Assembly: GCA_020248865.1 (NCBI GenBank)
Contig: JADCGS010000001.1
Span: 1-64,000, forward strand
Direction: 5' to 3'
Length of the DNA stretch: 64,000 nt
Origin: Burkholderiales bacterium
GTDB taxonomy: Bacteria; Pseudomonadota; Gammaproteobacteria; Burkholderiales; Burkholderiaceae_F
Positions within the stretch are counted from its first letter, which is position 1, and each line of letters begins with the position of its first letter. The translations under genes and the position numbers were made by a program. Under the pieces are notes generated by a model, which saw only the letters and a list, made by a program, of their open reading frames with translations, searched no databases and was not told the origin of the DNA. Below, piece after piece: positions 7,417 to 18,045 of the stretch.

Positions 7417-8277
7417 TCAGTCGAACGCGGCGCTGGCCGTCAGCGCAACCTGCCCGTCGCTGCGCTGTGCCTCGAGCTGCAGCGCGTCGGCCGTCGGGAT
7501 GGCCACCAGCCGAAACGGCGCCAGATCGAACAGCGGCGCCTGCACGCGGAAGCTGAACTCGCGCAGCCGCCGGTGGGCCGTGCGCTCGGCCAGCGCGGCC
7601 AGCAGCATGGCGGTCAGTGGCCCGTGCACGACGAGTCCCGGGTAGCCCTCGACCCGGCTCGCATAGTCGCGGTCGTAGTGGATACGGTGAGCGTTGAAGG
7701 TCAGTGCGGAAAAGCGGAACAACTGCCGTGGATCGGGCACCACCACCTGCACGCTGGCACCGGGCGCGGCGTCGGGCCACGGCTGCACGGGCGGCGCCGG
7801 CACCGCAGCGCCGGGCTCCCGATAGACGATCTGCTGCTCCTCGTCGATGCAGGTTGCGCCGTCCTGCTCGAAACGCAGACCGACCGTGACGAACGCCAGC
7901 GAGCCGGAGCGGCCGGACTTGGTCGCCACGTCCCGGATGGTTGCGTGACGCCGGGCCGGCCGGCCGATGGCCAGCGGCCGATGAAAGCGCAGGCGCGAGC
8001 CGGCAAACATGCGGCGTGGATAGGGGATCGGCGGCAGGAAGCCGCCTCGGCGCGGGTGCCCGTCCTCATCGAGCAGGGCTTGCGGCGCTCTGGGCAGGAA
8101 ATAGAACCAGTGCCACAGCGGCGGCAGCGGCGCGCCCTCGCACCGCGGCGCAGGATCGAGATCGAACAGGGCAGCGGCGGCCAGCGCTTGCGTTGCCGCG
8201 AGCGGGTCGTCCGACTGCTCCGTGCGGCCGATCCAAGCCGCAAAGTCGGTGGTGGCGGGTGGGGTCTCCTGGTTCAT
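7417..8277 (-). CDS. meh: Mesaconyl-C4-CoA hydratase (citramalyl-CoA forming), MaoC/HTD2 family
   Basis: A 286-residue double hot-dog hydratase. The N-terminal half carries FLPRAPQALLDEDGHPRRGG, and FHRPLAIG; the C-terminal half carries FSALTFNAHRIHYD (189-202), with the N/H/D hydratase residues, and GYPGLVVHGPL (211-221). Meh in Chloroflexus hydrates mesaconyl-C4-CoA to (S)-citramalyl-CoA, the last hydration before lyase cleavage. The length and the presence of mct, mcl and mch across the divergent promoter support this role; a generic 3-hydroxyacyl-thioester dehydratase is the alternative. The start at 8277 is chosen over an upstream ATG because AGGAG sits at the right distance. Confidence 0.8.
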   Translation of the reverse strand: MNQETPPATTDFAAWIGRTEQSDDPLAATQALAAAALFDLDPAPRCEGAPLPPLWHWFYFLPRAPQALLDEDGHPRRGGFLPPIPYPRRMFAGSRLRFHRPLAIGRPARRHATIRDVATKSGRSGSLAFVTVGLRFEQDGATCIDEEQQIVYREPGAAVPAPPVQPWPDAAPGASVQVVVPDPRQLFRFSALTFNAHRIHYDRDYASRVEGYPGLVVHGPLTAMLLAALAERTAHRRLREFSFRVQAPLFDLAPFRLVAIPTADALQLEAQRSDGQVALTASAAFD

Positions 8278-8417
8278 CCTCGTGCTCCTGGCTGGCGCCG
8301 GTTCCGTGCGGATCGGCTGCACCGGGTCCAGCCTGATCCATCCCGACCGCCTGGCGGTGAAGTTAGCGCGTTTCCGTTTACTCTGTCGGCGCAGGCGACA
8401 CCAACCGGGGGACCCGC
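8278..8417. promoter_or_regulatory. Divergent promoter region between meh and the smt-mct-mcl-mch operon
   Basis: The 140 bases separate two divergently transcribed parts of the same predicted pathway, so they must hold both promoters. The least GC-rich part is around 8360-8395 (GTTAGCG ... GTTTACTC). No palindromic operator and no adjacent regulator gene were found. Confidence 0.5.
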
Positions 8418-9677
8418 GTGCCGACCACAGAAGAGATGGACCGCAGCGCCGAGCAATCTTCCAGTGCCACGCCCCCCGTGCTGCCGCTGGCCGGGTTGCG
8501 GGTCATCGATGTCGGCAACTTTCTGGCCGGCCCCTACGCGGCCTCCATCCTTGGCGAGTTTGGTGCCGAGGTCATCAAGGTGGAGCACCCCGACGGCGGC
8601 GATCCGATGCGCCGGTTCGGCACCGCGACCAAGCGCGAAAACGCCACACTGGCCTGGCTGAGCGAGGCGCGCAATCGCAAGTCGGTGACGATCGACCTGC
8701 TGCGGCCCGAGGGGGTGGACCTGTTCAAGCGACTGGTCGCCAAGTCCGACGTGCTGGTCGAGAACTTCCGGCCCGGCACGATGGAGTCCTGGGGCCTGGG
8801 CTGGCCGCAGGTGCACGAAGCCAATCCCGGCATCGTGATGCTGCGCGTGACCGGATACGGCCAGACCGGTCCGTACCGCCGGCGTGCCGGGTTTGCGCAC
8901 ATCGCACAGGCCTTTGGCGGGCTCAATTATCTCGCCGGGTTTCCGGGGGAGACGCCGGTTCTGCCCGGCACGGTGCCGCTGGGCGACTACATCGCCAGCC
9001 TGTTCGGCACGATCGGCGTGCTGGTTGCGCTGCGGCACAAGGCGCAGACCGGCAAGGGGCAGATAGTCGACGTGGGCATCTACGAGGCGGTGTTCCGGGT
9101 GCTCGAGGAGATTGCCCCCGCCTACGCGCTGCTCGGCAAGATCCGCGAGCGCGAAGGCGCCGGCAGCTTTGTGGCCGTGCCGCACGGCCACTTCCGCACG
9201 CAGGACAACCGCTGGATCGCGATTGCCTGCACGACCGACAAGATGTTCGAGCGGCTGTCGGTGGCCATGGGGCGTCCCGAGCTGTCGTCGCGGGAGATGT
9301 ACGGCGACCAGCGCAAGCGGCTGGCGGCGCGTGAGATCGTCAATCAGCACGTGATCGACTGGGTCGGTTCGCTGACGCGCCACGAGGTGCTCAACCGCTG
9401 CCTGTACGAGGAGGTACCGGTGGGCGAGGTCAACAGCATTGCCGACATTTTCAACGACCCGCACTTCGCGGCGCGCGGCAACCTGGTTCGCTGGCGCGAG
9501 GAGAACCTGGGCGAGGTCGTGGTGCCGGGCGTGGTGCCGCGCCTGTCGGCCACGCCGGGGCGCATCAACAACCTGGGGCCGCGCCTGGGTGACGGCAACG
9601 ACGAGGTGCTGCGCGTGTTGCTGGGCCTGGCGGCCGGCGAGATTGCCATGCTGCGCGAACGCAACGTCGTGCGCTGA
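8418..9677 (+). CDS. Class III (CaiB/BaiF) CoA-transferase, SmtA-like
   Basis: A 419-residue family III CoA-transferase. It has the N-terminal [20 protein letters not shown] Rossmann start, the [13 protein letters not shown] loop, [14 protein letters not shown], and the catalytic aspartate at D190 in PLGDYIAS. These enzymes form an aspartyl anhydride and move CoA between acids. A second paralogue follows after 13 bases; Chloroflexus succinyl-CoA:(S)-malate CoA-transferase is likewise built from two class III subunits (SmtA and SmtB), and the following mct-mcl-mch genes belong to that pathway. The pairing and the malate, mesaconate or citramalate substrate are inferred. GTG start with GGGGGA seven bases upstream; ATG 8436 is an alternative. 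Confidence 0.85.
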   Translation: MPTTEEMDRSAEQSSSATPPVLPLAGLRVIDVGNFLAGPYAASILGEFGAEVIKVEHPDGGDPMRRFGTATKRENATLAWLSEARNRKSVTIDLLRPEGVDLFKRLVAKSDVLVENFRPGTMESWGLGWPQVHEANPGIVMLRVTGYGQTGPYRRRAGFAHIAQAFGGLNYLAGFPGETPVLPGTVPLGDYIASLFGTIGVLVALRHKAQTGKGQIVDVGIYEAVFRVLEEIAPAYALLGKIREREGAGSFVAVPHGHFRTQDNRWIAIACTTDKMFERLSVAMGRPELSSREMYGDQRKRLAAREIVNQHVIDWVGSLTRHEVLNRCLYEEVPVGEVNSIADIFNDPHFAARGNLVRWREENLGEVVVPGVVPRLSATPGRINNLGPRLGDGNDEVLRVLLGLAAGEIAMLRERNVVR

Positions 9678-9690
9678 GAAGGAGCCTCCC

Positions 9691-10932
9691 ATGAGCCAGA
9701 TCCATCCGACAGCGCCGCCTTTCGACACCCGCAAGGGCCCGCTGGCCGGCATCCGCGTGATCGACGCAGCCACCGTGATTGCCGCGCCGTTCTGCGCGAC
9801 TCTGCTCGGCGAGGCCGGCGCCGACGTGCTCAAGGTCGAGCACCCCGATGGCGGCGATGCGCTGCGCCGGTTCGGCACACCGACTGCCTGCGGCGACACC
9901 CTGACCTGGCTCAGCGAAGGGCGCAACAAGCGTTCGGTGACGCTCGACCTGCGCACCAAGGAGGGCGCACGGATTTTCAAGGACCTGATCGCGCAGACCG
10001 ATGTGCTGTGCGAGAACTTCCGCACCGGCACGCTGGAGAAGTGGGGCCTGGGCTGGGAGGTACTGCACGAGATCAATCCTCGCCTGGTGATGCTGCGCGT
10101 GACCGGCTACGGTCAGACGGGTCCGTACAGCGACCGGCCGGGCTTTGCGCGGGTGGCGCACGCGGTGGGCGGGCTTGCCTACCTCACCGGCATGCCGCGC
10201 GGCACGCCGATGACGCCCGGCTCGACTACCCTGGCCGACTACATGACCGGCCTGTATGGGTGCATCGGCGTGCTGATTGCGTTGCGCCATCGCGACATCA
10301 CCGGAGTCGGCCAGTACGTGGACGCCGCGCTGTACGAGTCGGTGTTCCGCTGCACCGACGAGCTGGCCTCGGCCTACGGCATGTACGGCATCGTGCGCGA
10401 GCGCCAGGGCTCGTCCCACAACGACTATGCGGTGCCGCACGGCCACTTTTCGACGCGCGACGGCAAGTGGGTGGCGATCTCCTGCGCCACCGACCTGCTG
10501 TTCTCGCGTCTGGCCGAGGCGATGCGGCGGCCGGAGCTGGCGCTGCCCGAGAACTATGGGCAGCAGGCCACCCGCCTTGCGCACAAGCTCGAAGTCAATG
10601 AGATCGTGCGCGACTGGTGCAACTCGCTGACCCGCAAGGAGGTCCTGGAGCGCTGCAACGCGACCGCCACGCCGGCCGGGCCGCTGAACGACATTGCAGA
10701 CATCTTCGGCGACCGGCAGTTTCACGTGCGGCAGAACATCGTCGCCGTCGATGCGCCGGACCTCGACGAGGTGTTGATGATGCCGGCACCGGTGCCCAGG
10801 ATGTCGGAGACGCCGGGCACCATCCGCAGCCTCGGGCCGCGGCTGGGCGAGCACACTGACGCGGTGCTGGCCGAGCTGCTCGGCTTCGACGCCGACCGGC
10901 TGGCGGACCTGCGTGCGCGCAAGGTCATCTGA
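9691..10932 (+). CDS. Class III (CaiB/BaiF) CoA-transferase, SmtB-like
   Basis: A 413-residue paralogue of the preceding gene; whole motifs are shared (VEHPDGGD, the [13 protein letters not shown] stretch, and AVPHGHF versus VAVPHGHF). The catalytic aspartate is D183 in TLADYMTG. Start ATG 9691 is preceded by AAGGAGCC, an excellent ribosome binding site, 13 bases after the upstream stop. The tandem arrangement of two full-length, both apparently active copies suggests a heteromeric transferase as in SmtAB. If so, it would link succinyl-CoA to activation of a C4/C5 dicarboxylate. The overlap of its last base with the mct start indicates translational coupling. Confidence 0.85.
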   Translation: MSQIHPTAPPFDTRKGPLAGIRVIDAATVIAAPFCATLLGEAGADVLKVEHPDGGDALRRFGTPTACGDTLTWLSEGRNKRSVTLDLRTKEGARIFKDLIAQTDVLCENFRTGTLEKWGLGWEVLHEINPRLVMLRVTGYGQTGPYSDRPGFARVAHAVGGLAYLTGMPRGTPMTPGSTTLADYMTGLYGCIGVLIALRHRDITGVGQYVDAALYESVFRCTDELASAYGMYGIVRERQGSSHNDYAVPHGHFSTRDGKWVAISCATDLLFSRLAEAMRRPELALPENYGQQATRLAHKLEVNEIVRDWCNSLTRKEVLERCNATATPAGPLNDIADIFGDRQFHVRQNIVAVDAPDLDEVLMMPAPVPRMSETPGTIRSLGPRLGEHTDAVLAELLGFDADRLADLRARKVI

Positions 10933-12170
10933 TGGCCGGCATCCTGGACGGCCTGCGCGTGGTCGAGGGATCGGCCTTCGTGGCCGCACCGCTCGGCGGG
11001 ATGACGCTGGCGCAACTGGGCGCCGACGTGATCCGCTTCGACCCCATCGGCGGCGGCCTGGATCACAAGCGCTGGCCGTTGGCCGCCGACGGCAGGACGA
11101 GCCTGTTCTGGGCCGGCCTGAACAAAGGCAAGCGCTCGATCGCGGTGGACATCCGCGCGCCGCGCGGACAGGAGCTTCTCAACGCGCTGATCTGTCAGCC
11201 CGGGCCGCAGTGCGGTCTCTTCAGCACCAACTTCCCGGCGCGCGGCTGGCTCGCCTACGACCAGCTCGCAGCCCGCCGTGCGGACCTCATCATGGTCAAC
11301 CTCACCGGCCGGCGCGATGGCGGCTCGGAGGTCGACTACACGGTCAATCCGCAGATCGGCTTGCCGCAGATCACCGGGCCGGAAGCCACGGGGCCGAACC
11401 CTGCGGCCGAGCCGGTCAACCATGTGTTCCCGGCCTGGGATGCGATTGCCGGCCACCTGCTCGCGGTCGCGCTGCTGGCGGCGCTGCGTCACCGCGACCG
11501 CACGGGGGAGGGCCAGCTCGTCTCGCTGGCGCTGAAGGACGTGGGACTGGCCATGGTCGCCAACCTCGGCATGGTCGCCGAAGTGCAGGTCACGGGCGTC
11601 GACCGGCCGCGCTACGGCAACTACCTGTACGGCGCGTTCGGCCGCGACTTTGCCACCCGCGACGGCGAGCGCGCGATGGTCGTGGGGCTGACCGACCTGC
11701 AGTGGGAAACACTCTCCAAGGCCACCGGGCTGGGCGAGGCCTTTGCAGCGCTCGGCGCACGCCTCGGCCTCGACCTGGCCGATGAAGGCAACCGCTTCCG
11801 CGCGCGCGAGCAGATTGCCGCACTGCTCGAGCCGTGGTTTGCGGCCCGCACGCAGGCTGAAGTGCGCGCCGTGTTCGATGCAAATCGCGTCACCTGGGGC
11901 CCGTATCGCACGATGCGGCAGGCGCTGGCCGAGGACGTCGACTTCTCGGCTGCCAACCCGATGTTCGGCCTGGTTGAGCAGCCCGGCATCGGCACCTACC
12001 TGGCGCCGGGCACGCCGCTGCAGTTCGGCCGCGCCGCTCGCGTGCCGCCCCTGCGTGCGCCGCGTCTGGGCGAGCACACCGACGAGATCCTGATGGAGGT
12101 GCTGGGGCTGCCGTCCGGCGAAGTGGGCCGGCTGCATGACGCCGGCATCGTCGCCGGGCCGGCCGACTGA
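10932..12170 (+). CDS. mct: 2-methylfumaryl-CoA isomerase (mesaconyl-CoA C1-C4 CoA transferase)
   Basis: A 412-residue class III CoA-transferase that diverges clearly from the two preceding ones. It starts ILDGLRVVEGSAFVAAPLGG and has the catalytic aspartate at D170 in PAWDAIAGH. It matches the Mct subgroup, which moves CoA intramolecularly from C1 to C4 of mesaconate without releasing the acid. It is bounded by mcl and mch, exactly the enzymes before and after this step. The ATG shares its A with the upstream TGA (TGATG). A generic CaiB-type transferase is the fallback call. Confidence 0.85.
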   Translation: MAGILDGLRVVEGSAFVAAPLGGMTLAQLGADVIRFDPIGGGLDHKRWPLAADGRTSLFWAGLNKGKRSIAVDIRAPRGQELLNALICQPGPQCGLFSTNFPARGWLAYDQLAARRADLIMVNLTGRRDGGSEVDYTVNPQIGLPQITGPEATGPNPAAEPVNHVFPAWDAIAGHLLAVALLAALRHRDRTGEGQLVSLALKDVGLAMVANLGMVAEVQVTGVDRPRYGNYLYGAFGRDFATRDGERAMVVGLTDLQWETLSKATGLGEAFAALGARLGLDLADEGNRFRAREQIAALLEPWFAARTQAEVRAVFDANRVTWGPYRTMRQALAEDVDFSAANPMFGLVEQPGIGTYLAPGTPLQFGRAARVPPLRAPRLGEHTDEILMEVLGLPSGEVGRLHDAGIVAGPAD

Positions 12171-12206
12171 ACCGCCGGCACCCAAGAAACACTGCGGAGA
12201 GACCCG

Positions 12207-13256
12207 ATGAAGCTGCCGATCAACTTCTACAAGCCGCTGGCCATCGGTGCCCCGGCGCCACTGCGCGAACTGCCATTGCGCCCCGAGCGCGTGGTGCACT
12301 TTTTTCCACCTCACCTGGAGAAGATTCGCGCCCGCCTGCCGGAGACGGCCCGCCAGGTCGACGTTCTGTGCGGCAACCTGGAAGACGCCATTCCGATAGA
12401 AAGCAAGGAGGCGGCGCGCCAGGGCTTCATCGACGGCATCAATGCCTTCGACGCCGCGGCGCTGGGTACCGCGATCTGGGTGCGCGTGAACTGCCTGAAC
12501 AGCCCCTGGATACTCGACGACCTGGAGCAGATCGTGCGCCACGCCGGCAACCGGCTCGACGTGGTCATGATTCCCAAGGTAGAGGGTCCGTGGGACATCC
12601 ATTTCGTGGACCAGTACCTGGCGCTGCTGGAGGCGCGCTATGCGGTCGGGCGGCCGATCCTGATCCACGCGCTGCTGGAGACTGCGCAGGGCGTGATGAA
12701 CGTGGAGGCGATTGCCGCGGCCAGCCCGCGGATGCACGGCATGAGCCTTGGACCGGCCGATCTGGCTGCTTCGCGCGGCATGAAGACGACCCGGGTCGGC
12801 GGCGGCCACCCGTTCTACGGCGTACTGGCCGACCCGCCTGCCGACGGCGGCGAGCGCGCCTTCGTGCAGCAGGACCTGTGGCACTACACGCTGGGCAAGA
12901 TGATCGACGCCTGTGTCGCCCACGGCATTCGCGCCTTCTACGGCCCCTTCGGCGACCTGAAGGACGAGGCCGGCTGCGAGGCGCAATTCCGCAACGCCTT
13001 TCTGATGGGCTGCGCGGGTGCCTGGTCGCTGGCGCCCAATCAGATCGCGATCGCGCGCCGCGTGTTCAGCCCCGACGTCGGCGAGGTGCTGTTCGCCAAA
13101 CGCATCCTGGAGGCGATGCCCGACGGCAGCGGCGTGGCGATGATCGACGGCAAGATGCAGGACGACGCCACCTGGAAGCAGGCCAGGGTGATCGTGGACC
13201 TGGCGCGGCTGGTGGCGCGCAAGGATCCCGAGCTGGCCGCCGCTTACGGTCTGTGA
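12207..13256 (+). CDS. mcl: Malyl-CoA / beta-methylmalyl-CoA / citramalyl-CoA lyase
   Basis: A 349-residue HpcH/HpaI/CitE-superfamily TIM barrel. GNLEDAIP (56-63) carries the acidic pair at the metal site, [11 protein letters not shown] and [20 protein letters not shown] are the conserved barrel strands, and [16 protein letters not shown] is the family's phosphate/CoA loop. Length matches the trifunctional Chloroflexus enzyme, which joins glyoxylate to propionyl-CoA and later cleaves citramalyl-CoA to acetyl-CoA plus pyruvate. The GGAGAG ahead of ATG 12207 fits a ribosome binding site. Malyl-CoA lyase activity alone cannot be excluded from sequence, but mct, mch and meh alongside argue for the full cycle. 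Confidence 0.88.
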   Translation: MKLPINFYKPLAIGAPAPLRELPLRPERVVHFFPPHLEKIRARLPETARQVDVLCGNLEDAIPIESKEAARQGFIDGINAFDAAALGTAIWVRVNCLNSPWILDDLEQIVRHAGNRLDVVMIPKVEGPWDIHFVDQYLALLEARYAVGRPILIHALLETAQGVMNVEAIAAASPRMHGMSLGPADLAASRGMKTTRVGGGHPFYGVLADPPADGGERAFVQQDLWHYTLGKMIDACVAHGIRAFYGPFGDLKDEAGCEAQFRNAFLMGCAGAWSLAPNQIAIARRVFSPDVGEVLFAKRILEAMPDGSGVAMIDGKMQDDATWKQARVIVDLARLVARKDPELAAAYGL

Positions 13257-13293
13257 CGCGCAATCCCTCGGCACGCAGCACGAAGGCAGTCCA

Positions 13294-14352
13294 GTGAATT
13301 CCAAGACCCAGTCCGGCAACTTCTTCGAGGACTTCCACGTCGGCCAGACGCTGGTGCACGCGACGCCGCGGACTCTGACCGAAGGCGAGGTCGCGCTGTA
13401 CATCGGCCTGTTCGGCGCGCGCTTCGCGCTGAACTCCTCGACCCCGTTCGCGCAATCGATGGGCCTGCCGCGGGCGCCGGTCGACAGCCTGCTCGCCTTC
13501 CACATGGTGTTCGGCAAGACGGTGGCCGACATTTCGCTGAACGCCATCGCCAACCTCGGCTACGCCGGCGGTCGCTTCGGCGCGCCGCTGTTCCCGGGTG
13601 ACACCGTCGCCACCGACTCTCAGGTGCTCGGCCTGAAGCAGAACAAGGACGGCAAGACCGGCGTTGTGTACGTGCGCTCGACGGGCGTCAACCAACGTGG
13701 CGAGATGGTGGTCGAGTTCTACCGCTGGGTCATGGTGCGCACGCGCGACCCCGCGCGGCCGGCGCCCGAACCGGTCGTGCCGACGCTGCCGGCCGCCGTG
13801 CCGGCGTCCGAACTGATCGCGCCCTACCGGGTCGAGCCGGCGCACTACGACACGGCGCGCGCCGGCAGCCCCTACCTGTGGGACGACTACGAGGCGGGCG
13901 AGCGCATCGACCACGTCGATGGCATCACGATCGAGGAAGCCGACCACATGACCGGTGCGCGACTGTTCCAGAACACCGCGCGCGTGCACTTCAACCAGCA
14001 CGTCGAGAAGGAGGGCCGCTTCGGCCGGCGCATCGTCTACGGCGGGCACATCATCAGCCTGGCGCGCGCGCTGTCGTTCAACGGGCTGGCCAATGCCCAG
14101 ACCATCGCGGCGATCCATGGTGGCCGTCACGTCAACCCGAGCTTCGCCGGCGACACGATCTACGCCTGGAGCGAGGTGCTGGAGCGGCAGGAGTTGCCGG
14201 GCCGGCGCGACGTGGGCGCCCTGCGCCTGCGCACCGTGGCGGCCAAGGACTATGCCTGCGCCGACTTTCCCCTCCAGGATGCCGGCGGCGCGTACCGGCC
14301 CGCGGTGGTGCTCGACTTCGACTACACGGTGCTGATGCCGCGTCGCGGCTGA
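13294..14352 (+). CDS. mch: 2-methylfumaryl-CoA (mesaconyl-C1-CoA) hydratase, MaoC family
   Basis: A 352-residue fusion of two hot-dog folds. The first half starts NFFEDFHVGQTL and ends in a WVMVRTRDP strand; the second starts YLWDDYEAGERIDHVDG and has VHFNQHVEKE and RRIVYGGHIISLARAL. Mch interconverts beta-methylmalyl-CoA and mesaconyl-C1-CoA. Both length and the double-domain layout match mesaconyl-CoA hydratases of the ethylmalonyl-CoA pathway and the 3-hydroxypropionate bi-cycle. GTG start 37 bases after mcl, last gene of the operon. No ethylmalonyl-CoA pathway genes (ccr, ecm, mcd) are in the window. Confidence 0.87.
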   Translation: MNSKTQSGNFFEDFHVGQTLVHATPRTLTEGEVALYIGLFGARFALNSSTPFAQSMGLPRAPVDSLLAFHMVFGKTVADISLNAIANLGYAGGRFGAPLFPGDTVATDSQVLGLKQNKDGKTGVVYVRSTGVNQRGEMVVEFYRWVMVRTRDPARPAPEPVVPTLPAAVPASELIAPYRVEPAHYDTARAGSPYLWDDYEAGERIDHVDGITIEEADHMTGARLFQNTARVHFNQHVEKEGRFGRRIVYGGHIISLARALSFNGLANAQTIAAIHGGRHVNPSFAGDTIYAWSEVLERQELPGRRDVGALRLRTVAAKDYACADFPLQDAGGAYRPAVVLDFDYTVLMPRRG

Positions 14353-14404
14353 AGCCTGCGTCATGGGCACTCGACCTCGCGTCCTTGACCCGGGCGGCTG
14401 CCAA

Positions 14405-14437
14405 GCTGCGGAGCGGGCGCCCCCGGCTCGCCGCAGC
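14405..14437 (+). terminator. Terminator-like hairpin after mch
   Basis: GCTGCGG (14405-14411) pairs with CCGCAGC (14431-14437), with further AGC/GCT pairing inside, starting 53 bases past the mch stop. No clear U-tract. Confidence 0.3.
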
Positions 14438-14526
14438 GACGGACCGTGGCTCTTCGAGCCCCGGCCACGCATCCGGCCCGGCGCACGGCTGAGCGCTGCG
14501 ACCTCTGCCGGGGGGTGTCCGCGCGG

Positions 14527-15060
14527 ATGACCGGGCCGCTCGCACCCGCGCGCCTGCGCCGCCCATGGGTTCGCTGGCTGCGTGACGCCGCCTTGGTGCT
14601 GGCCGTCTTTGTCGGCCTGCAGGCCTGGTTCACGCGCGATGTGGTGCGGGGCGAACTGCCGGTGCTGCCCGGCACGCTGCTGGCACCCGCGGGCACAGAC
14701 GTGGCGGCCTGGCGCGCCTCCATCGGCGGCCAGGGCTTCGTGCTGTACGTCTGGGCGACCTGGTGCGGCGTCTGCCGTGTCATCGAGGGGAACGTGGATA
14801 CGCTGGCCCGGGCTGCGCCGCTGCTCACGGTGGCCATGCAGTCCGGTGCTGCGGGCCAGGTCCAGCAGCACTTGAATGAACGTGGCCATGGCTGGACGGT
14901 ACTCAACGATCCGGACGGGGCCATCGCGCGCCAGCTCGGCGTGGCGGTCGTGCCGACGTTCCTGTTCATCGATGGCCATGGACGTGTGCGCAGCGTGACG
15001 CAGGGATACACCACCACCTTGGGGCTGCGCGTCCGGCTGGCCTGGGCGCGCCTGTTCTAG
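14527..15060 (+). CDS. Membrane-anchored thioredoxin-like disulfide oxidoreductase (ScsD/TlpA type)
   Basis: A 177-residue protein. One N-terminal membrane segment (about 16-35) is followed by a periplasmic thioredoxin fold with the redox motif C80-G-V-C83 in YVWATWCGVC and the cis-proline VVPTFLFIDGHG. Such proteins reduce or isomerise periplasmic disulfides or serve copper resistance (ScsD) or cytochrome maturation (TlpA/DsbE). The WCGVC variant and short length fit the ScsD-like group best. No Scs or Ccm partners are adjacent. ATG 14527 is chosen so that the membrane anchor lies near the N-terminus; upstream codons are arginine/proline-rich. Confidence 0.8.
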   Translation: MTGPLAPARLRRPWVRWLRDAALVLAVFVGLQAWFTRDVVRGELPVLPGTLLAPAGTDVAAWRASIGGQGFVLYVWATWCGVCRVIEGNVDTLARAAPLLTVAMQSGAAGQVQQHLNERGHGWTVLNDPDGAIARQLGVAVVPTFLFIDGHGRVRSVTQGYTTTLGLRVRLAWARLF

Positions 15061-16397
<1,337 letters not shown>

Positions 16398-16398
<1 letters not shown>

Positions 16399-17312
16399 TG
16401 GCCCGGGGCTTGCGGGCGCTGCGACGGGTCGGCATCGTTGCCCCGTCGGGTTTCGTCGATGGCGAGGTGCTCGAGCGGGCCGCGCGCTGGTTCGCGGCGC
16501 GCGGGATGCAGGTGCAGGCCGGCGAGAGCTGCTTCGAGCGGCACCTGCGCTTTGCTGGCACGGACGATCTGCGCGCGGCCGAGTTGCAGCGCTTTGCCAC
16601 CGACCGCAGCCTCGACTGCGTGCTGGCGGCGCGCGGCGGCTATGGCCTGACGCGCATCCTCGACCGGCTCGACTACGACGCCATCGCCGCTGCCGGTCGG
16701 CCCATCTGCGGCTACAGCGACTTCACCGCCTTCAATCTCGCCTACCTGGCGCGCGCCGGCGGCATCAGCCTGCACGGTCCCGCGGCCACCGATTTCGGTG
16801 CGCAGCCACCCCACGTTGAGACGCTGGAGAACCTGCTGGCCGTGCTGCAGGCGCGCACGGACTACGAGACGCGCTTCGGCGCAGCCGGTCCCGATGTCGA
16901 GGCGAGCGGGCTGCTGTGGGGCGGCAACCTGGCGCTGGTGTGTGCGCTACTGGGCACGCCGTACTTCCCGGCGCCGGCGCAGCGGCGCGGCAGCATCGTC
17001 TTTTTGGAGGACGTGAGCGAGCCCGCCTACAAGGTCGAGCGGATGTTCCTGCAACTGATCCAGGCGGGCGTGCTCGACCGCTGCAAGGCGGTGCTGCTGG
17101 GCAGCTTCGAGCCGGTGCCGGCGCAGGTCAACGACAACGGCTTCACCCTGCAGCACGCGATCGACACGCTGCGCCAGCGGCTGGCCGTGCCGGTGATCAC
17201 GGGGCTGCCCTTCGGCCACGTTTCGCACAAGCTCACGCTGCCGGTTGGCGCCCGGGTGCGCCTGCGCGTGGCCGATGGCACGGCCGCGCTCGGCTGGAGC
17301 CGGCTGTACTGA
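16398..17312 (+). CDS. ldcA: LD-carboxypeptidase (muramoyltetrapeptide carboxypeptidase)
   Basis: A 304-residue S66-family peptidase that removes the terminal D-alanine from murein tetrapeptides during cell-wall recycling in the cytoplasm. It shows VGIVAPSG at the N-terminus, RGGYG (79-83), the nucleophile S107 in GYSDFTAF, and the histidine-containing FGHVSHKLTLPVG near the C-terminus, completing the Ser-Glu-His triad. The ATG overlaps the tadA stop (TGATG), so the two are translationally coupled. Length is typical. Confidence 0.9.
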
Positions 17313-17322
17313 GGGTGGCCCG

Positions 17323-18045
17323 CTACACGCCGAGGTAGCGGTGCCACGGCGAGCGGTCGGCTGCCAGCGCGGCCGAGTCGCCGCGCCAGACCACATGGCC
17401 GCGCTCGATGATGGTGTGGGCATCGGCCAGCCGTACCAGCCGCTCGATGTACTTGTCGATCACCAGGATGGTCTGGCCGGCAGCCTTCAGCTTCCCGAGG
17501 CAGCGCCAGATGTCCTCGCGCACCAGCGGCGCCAGACCCTCGGTGGCCTCGTCGAGCACGAGCAGACGCGGGTTGGTCATCAGCGCCCGGCCGATCGCCA
17601 GCATCTGCTGCTCGCCGCCGGACAACTGGTTGCCGAGGTTGTCGCACCGCTCGGCCAGACGCGGGAAAAGGGCTAGCACCTTGTCGAGCGTCCAGGGGTC
17701 GGCGTGGCTGGCCCGGTTGGCGGCGAACGCAACCAGATTCTCGCGCACCGTGAGGTTGGGAAAAACCTGCCGGCCCTCGGGCACCAGGGCGAGGCCTAGG
17801 CGGCCGATGGCATCGGTTGCGCGGCCGTCGATGCGCTCGCCCGCGAATCGAATCTCGCCGGCGCGCAGCGGCAGCAGGCCGAGCAACGTGCGGATGGTGG
17901 TGGTCTTGCCCATGCCGTTGCGCCCCAGCAGGGTGGCCACGGTGCCGACGCCAATCGTCAGGTCGATCCCGAACAGCACCTTGCTGGCGCCATAGCCCGA
18001 TTGCACGCCGCGCAACTCGAGCAGCGCCTCGGCGCCCGGCTTCAT
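17323..18045 (-). CDS. livF: Branched-chain amino acid-type ABC transporter ATPase LivF
   Basis: A 240-residue ATPase: Walker [10 protein letters not shown], signature LSGGEQQM, Walker B LLVLDEATEGLAP. The post-Walker-B switch reads VIDKYIE instead of the common VEQN, a variant worth noting. It is the last gene of a livK-H-M-G-F unit and overlaps livG by 4 bp (ATGA). Converges with ldcA, 10 bases away. The ligand may be a branched-chain amino acid or an aromatic/organic acid; Liv-type systems often carry such compounds in Burkholderiales. Confidence 0.9.
   Translation of the reverse strand: MKPGAEALLELRGVQSGYGASKVLFGIDLTIGVGTVATLLGRNGMGKTTTIRTLLGLLPLRAGEIRFAGERIDGRATDAIGRLGLALVPEGRQVFPNLTVRENLVAFAANRASHADPWTLDKVLALFPRLAERCDNLGNQLSGGEQQMLAIGRALMTNPRLLVLDEATEGLAPLVREDIWRCLGKLKAAGQTILVIDKYIERLVRLADAHTIIERGHVVWRGDSAALAADRSPWHRYLGV

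Noticed and set aside
8818-8940. Loss of the catalytic aspartate in the first CoA-transferase
   Set aside because: An Ala sits where some family members have Asp after the GYGQTGPY motif, but the true nucleophile of class III enzymes aligns with D190 in PLGDYIAS, which is present.
8274-10076. 600-codon minus-strand frame
   Set aside because: Antisense to both CoA-transferases; artefact of high third-position GC.
10722-13553. 943-codon open frame on the minus strand
   Set aside because: Antisense to mct, mcl and the start of mch; no recognisable motif and typical antisense composition.
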